Part shown: positions 8,333-17,361 of the stretch, piece by piece
How positions within the stretch are numbered: position 1 is the first letter of the stretch
Layout of the letters: every line of letters starts with the position of its first letter
Assembly: GCF_900104095.1 (NCBI RefSeq)
Contig: NZ_FNJO01000006.1
Coordinates: 1 to 64,000 of the forward strand
DNA length: 64,000 nt
Direction of reading: 5' to 3'
Source of the DNA: Ralstonia sp. 25mfcol4.1
GTDB taxonomy: Bacteria; Pseudomonadota; Gammaproteobacteria; Burkholderiales; Burkholderiaceae
Notes under the pieces: model-generated
What the model saw: only the letters and a program-made list of their open reading frames with translations
Database searches by the model: none
Told to the model about the DNA's origin: nothing
Position numbers and translations under genes: made by a program

Positions 8333-8365
8333 ACCGGACATTTGACGGGAGCGATAATGTCCGGT
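8333..8365. repeat. Perfect inverted repeat in intergenic DNA
   Basis: Arms ACCGGACATT (8333-8342) and AATGTCCGGT (8356-8365) are perfectly complementary with a 13-base loop. No T-run follows on either strand, so it is a poor intrinsic terminator. It sits about 40 bases upstream of the GNAT gene and about 180 after DUF3626. It could be an operator, a weak attenuator or a copy of an intergenic repeat family. Confidence 0.6.
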
Positions 8366-8406
8366 TGTGTGCAAGAATGATACGTCTGTTCAAACTCGAC
8401 TGATCC

Positions 8407-8838
8407 ATGAATGCGAGTCTCCGCGCTGTTATCACCGTTCGACGGCTTTCACCAGTCGAATGGCCGCAAGCCTTCCCTGTTATCTCTCAGTTGCGCAAGC
8501 TGGACGAAGCGGAGTTTCTCCGACGAACCCTCAGGCAATCCTATTCGGGGTACGAGCTCGTCGGAGCATTCAGAGACGGCGCACTAATCGGCGTCCTGGG
8601 GATGCGACCGGTCCACACGTTGGCACGCGGGGCGTATCTGCACGTCGATGATCTAGTCGTCGTGGCCGAAGCGCGAGGCAGCGGTGCGGGGCACGCCCTG
8701 ATGGACTACGCCGAAGCTGACGCTCGCGTACGCGATATGAGTGCCGTATTTCTCGATGCGAGGCCAGAAGCTGTTTCGTTCTATGAGAGTCGAAATTTCG
8801 AGCTTCATCCAGCACCGTCGATGAAGAAGACTGTCTAA
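8407..8838 (+). CDS. GNAT-family N-acetyltransferase
   Basis: A 143-residue single-domain acetyltransferase. The acetyl-CoA binding motif A is seen as LVVVAEARGSGAGHALMDY (R-x-x-G-x-G/A), preceded by strand YLHVDDL, and the C-terminal FYESRNFELH matches the typical ending YxxxGF strand. The acceptor substrate cannot be told from the sequence. It stands alone, with gene-free DNA on both sides and a perfect hairpin about 40 bases upstream. No export signal is present. Confidence 0.88.
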   Translation: MNASLRAVITVRRLSPVEWPQAFPVISQLRKLDEAEFLRRTLRQSYSGYELVGAFRDGALIGVLGMRPVHTLARGAYLHVDDLVVVAEARGSGAGHALMDYAEADARVRDMSAVFLDARPEAVSFYESRNFELHPAPSMKKTV

Positions 8839-9063
8839 AGTGCATCAGTCCATTGGTCGGCTAAAGCGAGAACTGTCCGATTGATACCGCGAGATCTGCT
8901 ACACGTGAGTCCAGCAGACTGGAGCCGACCCATCTGAGTTGTTCAGTTTTGACTGCTCTAAAGACCGGTAGATTGCATATGGCGGTCTATCGGTCTATCG
9001 CCCGTTTCCTCGTGGCCCTTTGCGGTCGCCCAAGTCCTGCAAAGCCTCTGGCTTCCTGCGCAA

Positions 9064-9294
9064 CTAATCCCCGGACACGTGCAACCATACGCGGACCGGC
9101 TTCAGAGGTCTCGCGCCGACCGAATTTCTTGGCTGGCTGACTGGCTTACCGGGATAAGTTGCCGCCGCATATGCCAGTGCGGCCGCTGCGTCTTCGAAGG
9201 GGCAAGCCTCACCGGTAGAACCATCCCTGTTGATCGGGGTTACGAACCACCGCCCGTTCAGTCTCGTAATTGCCAAGCGTGATACCTGTGTCAT
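9064..9294 (-). CDS. Small hypothetical protein
   Basis: A 76-residue frame starting MTQVSRLAITRLNGRWFVTPIN. The pattern of short strands (RLAITRL, WFVTPI) followed by an Ala-rich helix (FEDAAAALAYAAATYPG) looks like a genuine folded protein rather than a shadow. No family recognised. The upstream TTG (9300) is less likely than the ATG at 9294. It lies on the same strand as the DUF2252 gene, about 70 bases downstream of it, and might be co-transcribed with it. Confidence 0.5.
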   Translation of the reverse strand: MTQVSRLAITRLNGRWFVTPINRDGSTGEACPFEDAAAALAYAAATYPGKPVSQPRNSVGARPLKPVRVWLHVSGD

Positions 9295-9367
9295 ATGCAA
9301 GGAAAGCGCCGGTGCGCTCTGGTCAGTTCGTCAATATCTGAATCCGCCATTGCTACACCCAGGAAAT

Positions 9368-10777
9368 TCATACCCGAAAATCCTGGGCCATCTCTTCATC
9401 ACCACGGGCCTCGAGTCGGCCTGTTCGACATGCGGTCATGAACAGACCGTAGTCGGCTTCGTTTTGCTTGGCGTAGGCGAACGCATATTCAACCAGCGCA
9501 TCGGCAAGACGCTCGCCGCTGCCGATATATGAGGAAATCTCAATGGCTTTACCGCCCGCCTTTGCATGTGCGCGGGCTAGCGCCCAGCCACACATGCGCG
9601 CATAGCCCTGAAGGACGGTATTGCTCATACGTTCCACTTCCGCTGAGACTTTCATGTCCCGCAACTGGCGGAAATAGAAGTGACGATTGGCCGGGCCGGT
9701 TGTCCACCCGAGAAACGAATCACTCGCGGCCTGGAGTAGGCGCTGTCCAGCAACGACGCGCTCCCCCTGATGTGAGGGGCCCGCTGCAGGAAAATAGGTA
9801 GCGATGACGGAGGGGCGGGCCTCTTTAACTTGCAGAAACAAAGGATTGCCATGGCAATCGACGAACAGCATGACAAGGCAGAACGTGCCTACGCTGCCAA
9901 CACCGACCACTTTGAATGCGATGTCGTGAAGTTCATACTGCGATATCAGCGCACGGCGGTCAAACGGTAGTGTTTGCACGTAGGCGTCAAAGGCCTTCGC
10001 GAGCTTACCCTTCCATGCATCGGTGTCGGCCCATTTTTCACCACCAAGCAAGGAGTTTGGCCCGCCAGGGTGGAACAGTGCAGGAGGGGCGTCTTGGATG
10101 GTCCAACGGCCATCCTGCAAGGTCGCCATCTTGGCTAGAACGCTTTCGTTGGTCCGGCTTGTCGCTTTTTTGCTTGTTTTCGCAATCAACTCCCGGCCTT
10201 CATCGCTGACCGCACGTTCCATCATTCGATCGAAGGTGATGACTTCGTGCCAGAGGTCCAGTGAACTGGATTCCGAGTATTCGCGCATCCGGTCGCCGTA
10301 CTCCTGTACTGCAGTCGATACACATTCGGCGATCGCTCCGCGGCCCGCGCCCATATGATCGCCAGCGATGGCGAAACTTGCCACGAGACGCTTCAAATCC
10401 CATTCCCAAGGGCCGGGAGCGACTTCGTCAAAGTCGTTCAGATCGAAGACGAGCTGTCGTTCCGGGGTCGCAAAGCCCCCAAAGTTAGATAAATGTGCAT
10501 CCCCACAAATAGGAAGGACGATACCGGTGTTGACGGTGCCCGCGAGGTCGTGAGCCTGAATTATGGCGCTGCCTCGGAAGAATGTGAAAGGCGAAACGGA
10601 CATCCGGCCGTAGCGGAGCGGCACCAACGCCTCAACCCGCCCAGCACTGTTCGCCTTCAGTAGTTCAATCGGATCGCGCTCGGTGTCGCCAATGTTTGCA
10701 TGCTGAGAGCGTCTGACGTGCTGTCGTGCTTGGCGCCCGAATTCCTGCCGCGCGGAGGCATTTAGTGAAGCGGCCAT
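9368..10777 (-). CDS. DUF2252 family protein
   Basis: A 469-residue protein of the DUF2252 family, uncharacterised proteins distantly resembling protein/aminoglycoside kinases. Typical blocks are MSVSPFTFFRG near residue 60, ICGDAHLSNFG near 90, FDLNDFDE near 110 and WEWDLKRLVAS near 125. The H-x-x-N and D-F-D motifs resemble the kinase catalytic and metal-binding loops, suggesting phosphotransfer, but activity is not established. Two in-frame ATGs exist; the second (10777) has AGAGG eight bases upstream and was chosen. No membrane segments or signal peptide are visible. Confidence 0.88.
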   Translation of the reverse strand: MAASLNASARQEFGRQARQHVRRSQHANIGDTERDPIELLKANSAGRVEALVPLRYGRMSVSPFTFFRGSAIIQAHDLAGTVNTGIVLPICGDAHLSNFGGFATPERQLVFDLNDFDEVAPGPWEWDLKRLVASFAIAGDHMGAGRGAIAECVSTAVQEYGDRMREYSESSSLDLWHEVITFDRMMERAVSDEGRELIAKTSKKATSRTNESVLAKMATLQDGRWTIQDAPPALFHPGGPNSLLGGEKWADTDAWKGKLAKAFDAYVQTLPFDRRALISQYELHDIAFKVVGVGSVGTFCLVMLFVDCHGNPLFLQVKEARPSVIATYFPAAGPSHQGERVVAGQRLLQAASDSFLGWTTGPANRHFYFRQLRDMKVSAEVERMSNTVLQGYARMCGWALARAHAKAGGKAIEISSYIGSGERLADALVEYAFAYAKQNEADYGLFMTACRTGRLEARGDEEMAQDFRV

Positions 10778-10825
10778 TTGCATTACCTCTCATTTTTGCG
10801 CCAGAAGATCCAAGCGCCGCCTTGG

Positions 10826-11131
10826 CTATTGCGACCGATTCGTCACCAGAAGCAGCTCTCCGCGATACCGTATCCGTGCTGCTTTGGTCGGCGCAGCATA
10901 GGTCAGCTCTATGCTTACCGCGACGAGCCCATCGCGGAAGTGAAAAGTTTCGGTGGTTGATCTAACTACATTGAGTTCGATGCATCGCGCTTCTATCTGT
11001 CCCCGTGAAAACCCGAAGACTTGAACTGCTTTGGGCTCTGGTGCGGCACACCAAACGCTTGTCTGGATTGCGCCACTTTCCCCAAAACACTTAAGGCGGA
11101 AAGATAAAGATTTCACTTCTACAGCGTCCAC
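10826..11131 (-). CDS. Possible small protein in the gap before the alkyl sulfatase
   Basis: A 101-residue frame with a GTG start and no convincing ribosome site. Composition (FRLKCFGESGAIQ, VQVFGFSRGQIEARC, TFHFRDGLVAVSIEL) is compatible with a small beta-rich protein, and it is not antisense to another gene. No homologue is recognised. It would be divergent from the alkyl sulfatase. Apart from this frame, the 400-base interval 10778-11182 shows no feature I can support. Confidence 0.35.
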   Translation of the reverse strand: MDAVEVKSLSFRLKCFGESGAIQTSVWCAAPEPKAVQVFGFSRGQIEARCIELNVVRSTTETFHFRDGLVAVSIELTYAAPTKAARIRYRGELLLVTNRSQ

Positions 11132-11182
11132 CGTTGAGAGACGATCCGTTCACCTTGGGGAGACTCTTAACGGGGGATGACA

Positions 11183-13153
11183 ATGAAGGCCGTACTCGTC
11201 TTGACTGGCGCGCTTGCCATGGCGTGGACATCATTGGGTTGGGCGCAAGCGCAGCCGATAGGAGGCAAGCCTGCAACGGCGGCCACAAAAGCAGCAAACG
11301 CGGCGGTCCTCAATGAACTGCCCTTCAATGACAAAGCGGATTTCGAAGACGCGCAGCGCGGTCTGGTTGCTAAGCCGGACAAGCTGACGATTCGCAATGC
11401 GAAGGGCGATGTCGTATGGGATCTCGAGGCGTACAAACAGTACATTAGCATCGACAAGCCCGCACCCGACACGGTCAATCCGAGCCTGTGGCGCAACGCG
11501 CAACTCACGATGCAGAATGGGTTGTTCAAGGTGTCGGACCGTATCTACCAGGTTCGCGGCTTCGATCTGTCCAACGTGACGTTTGTGCAGGGCAATACAG
11601 GTTGGATTGTTCTGGACCCGCTTATCTCGGAAGAGACGGCCAAGGCAGCCTACGATTTTGTGACGCAGCATCTGGGCTCAAAACCCGTGGTGGCCGTCGT
11701 ATATAGCCATTCACACATCGACCATTACGGTGGCGTCCGGGGTGTAGTCAATGAGGCCGATGTGAAATCGGGCAAGGTCAAGATCTTCGCGCCAGAGGGC
11801 TTTACCGAGCATGCGGTGAGCGAGAACGTCATTGCCGGCAACGCCATGGGTCGTCGCGCCGTGTACATGTATGGTGCGCTGCTGCCTCGGAACGATCGTG
11901 GTGGGGTGAATGGCGGCCTGGGACAGACGGTCTCCACGGGTACGGCAGGGCTGATCGTTCCCACGGACATCATCAGCAAGACCGGTACCGAGGTGACTGT
12001 GGACGGTGTGAAAATGGTGTTCCAGATGACACCTGGCACCGAGGCGCCAGCCGAGATGAATACGTACTTCCCGCAGTTCAAAGGCATGTGGATGGCCGAG
12101 AACACGACCAACACGATGCACAACATCCTGACACTGCGCGGAGCCCAGGTGCGGGACGCACTGAAATGGTCCAGCTACCTGAACGAAACCATCGATACGT
12201 ACGGCAAGGACGTCGATTTCAAGTTTCAGGCTCACCATTGGCCGATGTGGGGCAATGCCAAGATCATCGACTATTGGAAGAAGCAGCGCGATCTCTACAA
12301 ATACACCCACGACCAGTCGGTCAACCTGATGAATAAAGGTTACACCGGGGAAGAGATCTCGGAAATGATCAAGCTGCCGCCCGAGCTCGATAAGTTCTGG
12401 CCGAACCGGGGTTATTACGGCACGCTGCGCCACAATTCGCGAGCGGTGTATCAGCGGTACATGGGCTGGTATGACGGCAATCCATCGGACCTGAACAACC
12501 TGCCACCCGAAATGGCCGCGAAGAAGTACGTGGAGTACATGGGCGGCGAAGCGGCCATCCTCAAGCGTGCCAAGGCGGATTTCGACAAGGGCGACTATCG
12601 CTGGACCGCGGAGGCGCTCAAGCAGGTGGTATTTGCCAATCCGAACAGCAAGGCTGGCAAGGATCTGCTTGCCGACTCCCTGGAGCAGCTCGGCTACCAG
12701 GCGGAAAGCGGGCCGTGGCGCTCCGTGTACCTCATGGGCGCATACGAGTTGCGCAATGGCGTGCCAAAGGCAGGCGGCACCGATGTGGCCAGTCCGGACA
12801 CTATCAAGGCCATGCCGCCTGAAATGCTGTTCGACTACCTGTCGGTACGTCTGAATGGCCCGAAGGCCGCAGGCAAGAAGATCGCTCTGAACCTGGATTT
12901 CACCGATCTCAAGAAACAATATGGCCTGGCGGTCGAAAATGCCGTCCTGAACTACGGTAAGCCGTTGCCGCAGGCAGACGCCAAAATCACCTTGTCCAAG
13001 GCGACGCTCGATTCCATCCAGCTCAAGGAAACCACGATTGAGAACGCTATCGCAAAGGGCGACATGAAGGTGGAAGGGCGCCGTGAAGCACTTGGCGAGT
13101 TCCTCGGTCTGCTCGATTCCTTCCCGTTCTGGTTCAACATCGTGACGCCATGA
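11183..13153 (+). CDS. Secreted alkyl sulfatase, metallo-beta-lactamase fold
   Basis: SdsA1/YjcS-type enzyme that hydrolyses primary alkyl sulfates such as dodecyl sulfate to alcohol and sulfate. A Sec signal peptide (MKAVLVLTGALAMAWTSLGWAQA) places it in the periplasm or outside. The zinc-binding motif HSHIDHYGG (H176, H178, D180, H181) lies in an N-terminal metallo-beta-lactamase domain; AENTTNTMHN and FKFQAHHWPMWG are further family signatures. A dimerisation region and a C-terminal SCP2-like domain follow. At 656 residues it is full length. I preferred the second ATG (11183), since the purine-rich ribosome site GGGGGA abuts the first. The next gene overlaps it by four bases. Confidence 0.93.
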   Translation: MKAVLVLTGALAMAWTSLGWAQAQPIGGKPATAATKAANAAVLNELPFNDKADFEDAQRGLVAKPDKLTIRNAKGDVVWDLEAYKQYISIDKPAPDTVNPSLWRNAQLTMQNGLFKVSDRIYQVRGFDLSNVTFVQGNTGWIVLDPLISEETAKAAYDFVTQHLGSKPVVAVVYSHSHIDHYGGVRGVVNEADVKSGKVKIFAPEGFTEHAVSENVIAGNAMGRRAVYMYGALLPRNDRGGVNGGLGQTVSTGTAGLIVPTDIISKTGTEVTVDGVKMVFQMTPGTEAPAEMNTYFPQFKGMWMAENTTNTMHNILTLRGAQVRDALKWSSYLNETIDTYGKDVDFKFQAHHWPMWGNAKIIDYWKKQRDLYKYTHDQSVNLMNKGYTGEEISEMIKLPPELDKFWPNRGYYGTLRHNSRAVYQRYMGWYDGNPSDLNNLPPEMAAKKYVEYMGGEAAILKRAKADFDKGDYRWTAEALKQVVFANPNSKAGKDLLADSLEQLGYQAESGPWRSVYLMGAYELRNGVPKAGGTDVASPDTIKAMPPEMLFDYLSVRLNGPKAAGKKIALNLDFTDLKKQYGLAVENAVLNYGKPLPQADAKITLSKATLDSIQLKETTIENAIAKGDMKVEGRREALGEFLGLLDSFPFWFNIVTP

Positions 13154-13743
13154 AGACCAAACCGACTGTGCTAGCCGGTGTGCTCGTAGCGGGCGCGCTG
13201 GCCCTGGCCCCGGGCCTGGGAGCGGCTTGTGGGTCCGACTTTGTCCTCGGCGACGAAGTTGGGGCCGCCCATCCCGCATCGATCGGCGTCGCCTTTGCGA
13301 TGAACGACGCGCTCTCGGGAGGCGCGCTCCCGCCTTCGGGAAATCTGACGGGTATGGAAGCCCGATTGCGAGCGGACGATGCGGCCCACATGCTGGAGCA
13401 GCGTCTGACGTCGGTCAAGTCAAAGCTGCCGCCTACCTCCCTGCTGCTTGTCGAAACGCGGCTTTGGACGCGATATGTCCCGGTCGGGCAACGCAAGGCT
13501 GACGTTCATGCCGACCACGATGCGGGCCCCGCCGAGGGAGACGTTGTAGTGGTCACGGGAGAGCAGGTGCTCAGAGGCCTGCTGGAAGGACGGATCTCCT
13601 GGCAGCAGGCAGTGGATAGTGGACTGGTCGTCGTGACGGGTGATCCGGCAAACCGGATGCGTGTGGCTTCGCTGCTTGCAGGTCGATTTGCGCAGCCAAC
13701 CGGTGCTGCGCTTGCCAGCCACGAGCAACATGTTCGACGCTAG
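13150..13743 (+). CDS. Exported protein coupled to the alkyl sulfatase
   Basis: A 197-residue protein with a clear signal peptide (MKTKPTVLAGVLVAGALALAPGLGAAC). The Cys right after the cleavage region could be a lipobox (GLGAAC), though it is not canonical. The C-terminal part (VVTGEQVLRGLLEGRIS, then VDSGLVVVTGD) resembles the end of SCP2-type lipid-binding domains such as the one closing alkyl sulfatases. This is a pattern-level inference. Its ATG overlaps the sulfatase TGA, so translation is coupled and a partner role in handling the alkyl chain is plausible. No established family was recognised. Confidence 0.7.
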   Translation: MKTKPTVLAGVLVAGALALAPGLGAACGSDFVLGDEVGAAHPASIGVAFAMNDALSGGALPPSGNLTGMEARLRADDAAHMLEQRLTSVKSKLPPTSLLLVETRLWTRYVPVGQRKADVHADHDAGPAEGDVVVVTGEQVLRGLLEGRISWQQAVDSGLVVVTGDPANRMRVASLLAGRFAQPTGAALASHEQHVRR

Positions 13744-13779
13744 CCTGATCCTGAGGGCGAGCCGCAACAGGCGCTGGCG

Positions 13780-14976
13780 ATGAGCGCGATTTCTCAAGGC
13801 ACCGGATATCGCGGCATGGTGGAGGGGCTGGACTTTTCCCTCGTCCGCAATGACCTGCTGTTCCACCTCCAACGGCGCATCGGACTGATCCCGGCCACAG
13901 GGCTTGGTATTGGACGTCGCGCCGTCTTTTACAGCATGTTGTGCTGGCTGCCGCTTGTCATCTGGGCATGGTCAACGGGGCGAATGTTACCTGGTGGGCC
14001 TGACGAGCCCATGCTGGGTCACTTTGGCATCCATGTGCGATGCCTGGTTGCCATCCCACTGATGATCGTGGGCGAAGCACTTGTCCAGACGCTGGTACCG
14101 CTGTGCCTGACTCAGTTCGTACGCACCGGGATTGTCGATCCAAGCCTTGTTCCTGGCTTCCGGGAGGTGATCCAGGCCGGTTCCCGCTTGCGCGACCGCT
14201 TCTACCCGTGGGTGGTAATCGGTGGATTGGTTATCGCCTGGACGGCCATCGTCCTGGCGTCACCGAACCCCGACGAGATCGCGTGGACGGGCGAGCGGTC
14301 GGCACGAACATTTGGCGCGTGGTGGCTTCTGCTGGTGGTGAGGCCAGTGTTCTCCGTGCTGCTTCTTGCGTGGGTCTGGCGGCTTTGTCTTGCCGCCGTC
14401 GTCCTTGGCCGGCTTGCGCGGCTACCGCTTCAGCTTGTGCCAACGCATCCTGATCGGGTAGGAGGGTTAGGATTCTTGGCGCGCATGCCGGCAGCATTCG
14501 CACCGTTCACGCTTGCAGTGTCGGCGGTTGTGGCCGCTTCCTGGGCCCATCTTGTTGCCTACCACGACACACCCGTGCCGTCCCTTTACATTCAAATGGG
14601 ACTGCTGGTCGTCGTGCTAATACTACTGGTAGCCATGCCGTTGCTGTGCTTTACCCCATTACTGATGCTCATGAAGAAGCAAGCGATGCTCGACTACGGT
14701 GTCTTGCTTGCCGAACATGGTCGGAAGGTTCAAGGCCGTTGGCTGGAAGGCAACGATGGCCTGGATGATGACGAGATGCTCAATGCGCCAGAATTAGGCG
14801 CCACTGCGGATACGCAGACCATCTACGAGTCTGTGACGAAAATTCGGGTCGTGATCGTCAACAAGTACGTACTGTTCGCCATCGCGCTTCCGGCGGCTCT
14901 ACCCATGCTTCTGCTTGTGGCTGGTCAGTATCCTATCAAGGCAACGCTGCTCAAACTATTGACAGTTCTTCTGTAG
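13780..14976 (+). CDS. Multi-pass membrane protein of unknown function
   Basis: A 398-residue integral membrane protein with about seven to eight hydrophobic segments, for example VFYSMLCWLPLVIWAWS, VVIGGLVIAWTAIVLAS, MGLLVVVLILLVAMPLL and YVLFAIALPAALPMLLLV. A conserved-looking soluble loop (HGRKVQGRWLEGNDGLDDDE) lies late in the chain. No transporter signature is recognised. It begins 36 bases after the exported protein at 13150-13743 and on the same strand, so it is probably part of the alkyl sulfatase transcription unit. Confidence 0.75.
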   Translation: MSAISQGTGYRGMVEGLDFSLVRNDLLFHLQRRIGLIPATGLGIGRRAVFYSMLCWLPLVIWAWSTGRMLPGGPDEPMLGHFGIHVRCLVAIPLMIVGEALVQTLVPLCLTQFVRTGIVDPSLVPGFREVIQAGSRLRDRFYPWVVIGGLVIAWTAIVLASPNPDEIAWTGERSARTFGAWWLLLVVRPVFSVLLLAWVWRLCLAAVVLGRLARLPLQLVPTHPDRVGGLGFLARMPAAFAPFTLAVSAVVAASWAHLVAYHDTPVPSLYIQMGLLVVVLILLVAMPLLCFTPLLMLMKKQAMLDYGVLLAEHGRKVQGRWLEGNDGLDDDEMLNAPELGATADTQTIYESVTKIRVVIVNKYVLFAIALPAALPMLLLVAGQYPIKATLLKLLTVLL

Positions 14977-15110
14977 GTGTGTAGCGCTCCGCACGGTTCA
15001 TCGCGACTCGCACGCCACGCATCGGGAGCACACGCAAGGATTTGATCGGGGACACGCCCGTGCTCGCTGTCCTTCCACCAACGGCTGTACATCGCTTGGA
15101 GAGTGTACTC

Positions 15111-15926
15111 ATGGCACGCTTACCGGTACTTGGTCTGCTCGCTGTTGCCCTGACGGCCTGCAGTAGTGCACCCCCGTCGCCAGCCAAGGCGCCGGATAAT
15201 CCGCCGGTCGCCGCCGCGGCGCCCGCCGCCACGGCGCCGGCGCCAAAGCCCGATGCCAATGCAGTGGACCCGGCGGTCATCAAGGCATTGCAGGACATGG
15301 GCGCGAGCCTGCAGTCCCTCAAACAGTTCGAGGTCGGCATCAGCCTGACTGGCGAGCGCGTACTGCAGGACGGGCAGAAGCTGCAGCACAGCGCGATCGC
15401 GGATCTCGACGTCGTTCGGCCCAACAAACTGCGTGCAACGATGCGCAGTGCCCGTCTGCAGCGTGACCTGATCTACGACGGCAAGACAGTGACGCTCTAC
15501 CAGCCTGATCAGAAGTACTACTCGCAGGCCCAGTTCAGCGACAACCTCAGCACACTCGTGGATCGCTTGGGCGAACGCTATGGCATAGAAGTGCCTTCTG
15601 CGGACCTGTTCCTGTGGGGTACGCCCGCCGCCCCGGTCGATAACATCGAATCGGCGATGAACGCCGGACAGGACTTTATCGCTGGCGACCTGTGCGACCA
15701 CTATGCGTTCAGGCAAGGTCAGTTCGACTGGCAGATCTGGATTTCTGCTGGCCCGCGCCCGTTGCCGCGCAAGCTAGTCATCACGGATCGCTCGGACGAT
15801 GCACGGCCGCAGTCGGTCACGTACTACAAGTGGAACCTGAATCCGAGGTTCGGCAATACCACCTTTGCATTCACGCCGCCGGCGGGCGCCAAGGCCGCCG
15901 AGTTCGTTCCCCTAAAGTCCCGCTAA
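15111..15926 (+). CDS. DUF2092 lipoprotein, copy 1
   Basis: A 271-residue DUF2092-family protein. MARLPVLGLLAVALTAC ends in a lipobox (LTAC), so it is predicted to be a lipid-anchored periplasmic protein; I therefore start at 15111 rather than 69 bases upstream. A low-complexity Pro/Ala linker precedes the folded domain, which has the blocks DLDVVRPNKLRA, YDGKTVTLYQPDQKYYSQ and DLCDHYAFRQGQFDWQIWI. The domain resembles the LolA/LolB-like half-barrel of outer-membrane lipid carriers, by pattern only. It is strikingly similar to the protein at 27302-28156 and, like it, is followed by a Gly/Asn-rich secreted protein. Confidence 0.88.
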   Translation: MARLPVLGLLAVALTACSSAPPSPAKAPDNPPVAAAAPAATAPAPKPDANAVDPAVIKALQDMGASLQSLKQFEVGISLTGERVLQDGQKLQHSAIADLDVVRPNKLRATMRSARLQRDLIYDGKTVTLYQPDQKYYSQAQFSDNLSTLVDRLGERYGIEVPSADLFLWGTPAAPVDNIESAMNAGQDFIAGDLCDHYAFRQGQFDWQIWISAGPRPLPRKLVITDRSDDARPQSVTYYKWNLNPRFGNTTFAFTPPAGAKAAEFVPLKSR

Positions 15927-15936
15927 GGAGCCCGCG

Positions 15937-16473
15937 ATGACATACGCATTCGGCAAGCTTTCGATGGTTTGCGTGACCGCGCTCGTCCTAGTCGCATCGG
16001 GATGGGTGCCTACGGCGGAAGCCCGCCCGGGCGGTGGTCATGCGGGCGGGAGACACGCCGGGGGTGGCGGTGGCGGACATATGGCGGGCGCTCATGCCGG
16101 CGGCGGAGGTGGTGGCGGGCGCCAAATCAACAACAGCCGGGTGGACGCGCGCGCCAAAAACGTGCGTAGCACCAGCGTCAACAGCGTCAATACCAACCGC
16201 AACGTCAACGTGAACTCGAATCGTAACGTCAACGTGAATGTCGACAATCACGGTGGATGCTGTGGATGGGACAACGACTATCACCCGGTTGCAACGGCGG
16301 CGGCCGTGACGGCGACGGTAGCCGTAACTTCGGCCGTAGTCGGCTCGATGGTCCGCTCCGTGCCGCCGAATTGTGCGCCCGTGAACTATGGCGGCATGGT
16401 CTACCAGCAATGCGGAGGCACTTGGTATCAACCGCAGGGATCGCAGTACGTGGTGGTCAATCCGCCGTACTGA
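15937..16473 (+). CDS. Gly/Asn-rich exported protein, copy 1
   Basis: A 178-residue protein with a signal peptide (cleavage near PTAEA) and a Gly/His-rich stretch. An Asn/Val repeat region (NRNVNVNSNRNVNVNVDN) and a conserved C-terminal domain follow; the latter begins GWDNDYHPVATAAAVTATVA and ends GSQYVVVNPPY. The central ATAAAVTATVAVTSAVVGSM segment is hydrophobic enough for a glycine-zipper-like membrane helix. Function unknown. It starts 10 bases after the DUF2092 lipoprotein stop, the same order as the paralogous pair at 27302-28681, which argues for a joint envelope role. Confidence 0.82.
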   Translation: MTYAFGKLSMVCVTALVLVASGWVPTAEARPGGGHAGGRHAGGGGGGHMAGAHAGGGGGGGRQINNSRVDARAKNVRSTSVNSVNTNRNVNVNSNRNVNVNVDNHGGCCGWDNDYHPVATAAAVTATVAVTSAVVGSMVRSVPPNCAPVNYGGMVYQQCGGTWYQPQGSQYVVVNPPY

Positions 16474-16537
16474 GTCCGATAGGGTCACCGCTCGAGCGCG
16501 CCTGTTCCGCGGATAAGACGATACCAGATGAGGATGT

Positions 16538-17302
16538 ATGCACGACTTGATTCGCCACCCGGCCATTCTGTTCGTCGTACTGTTGTTGTTCATGGGCGTC
16601 GCCACGGCCATCGGGGCGCTTTTTCTACGCCGCATCTGGCCAATTGCCAAGGAGAATCGGGATGACTTCAACATCATCCAGGGCGCCACGCTGACGCTTC
16701 TTGCGTTGCTGATCGGGTTCACATTGTCGATGGCGGTAGGCCGATACGATCAGCGCAAGAATCTGGAAGAAGAAGAGGCCAATGCGATTGGCACCGAGTA
16801 TCTCAGGGCGGAGTTGATGGCGGCCGACGCGCCAGCCATCAAGAGGCTGCTCGGTCAATACCTCGAACAGCGCATCCTCTATTACCAGACGCGCGATCGA
16901 GCTAAGGTGCAAGAAATAGAAAACAAGACCGCGCGTGTCGAAGCGGAGATGTGGCGGTTGGTGCGAGACGCAGCCGGCGCTGCACCCAACCCGATCACCG
17001 CGCTGGCCGTGGCAGGTATGAATGATGTCATCAATTCGCAGGGCTATACCGAGGCAGCCTGGCTGAACCGTATCCCCATTTCTGCCTGGGGGTTGATGAT
17101 CATCATCGCGTTCTTCAGCAGCCTGCTGCAGGGATATGGCATACGCGCGGAAGGTACCAAGCTGTTTCTGCTGCTGATCGTGCCGTTGACGGTGTCACTG
17201 TCGTTGTCCCTGATTTCGGATATTGACAGCCCGCGCGGCGGGCTGATCCGCGTTGTCCCCCAGAACCTCCTAAGTCTTCAGCAATCCCTGGATCCTCCGT
17301 GA
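16538..17302 (+). CDS. Bestrophin-like (DUF4239) membrane protein
   Basis: A 254-residue protein with two hydrophobic segments near the N-terminus (HPAILFVVLLLFMGVATAIG and GATLTLLALLIGFTLSMAVG) and two near the C-terminus (AWGLMIIIAFFSSLLQGYG and LFLLLIVPLTVSLSLSLIS). A charged helical region containing EEEEANAIGTEYLRAELM lies between the two pairs. This is the DUF4239 bestrophin-like layout, suggesting an anion or small-ion channel, though the activity of bacterial members is not settled. It lies in a row of envelope genes on the same strand, 64 bases after the Gly/Asn-rich protein and 60 before the exchanger. Confidence 0.8.
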   Translation: MHDLIRHPAILFVVLLLFMGVATAIGALFLRRIWPIAKENRDDFNIIQGATLTLLALLIGFTLSMAVGRYDQRKNLEEEEANAIGTEYLRAELMAADAPAIKRLLGQYLEQRILYYQTRDRAKVQEIENKTARVEAEMWRLVRDAAGAAPNPITALAVAGMNDVINSQGYTEAAWLNRIPISAWGLMIIIAFFSSLLQGYGIRAEGTKLFLLLIVPLTVSLSLSLISDIDSPRGGLIRVVPQNLLSLQQSLDPP

Positions 17303-17361
17303 CACCTATTGGGATCGAGTGAGCCTCGTGCGTCGCTTAGTAGGTCACCGTGGAGTTCGCA

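Noticed and set aside
11711-13279. Minus-strand frame of 522 codons
   Set aside because: Shadow of the alkyl sulfatase gene; His/Leu/Val-rich with no recognisable motif.
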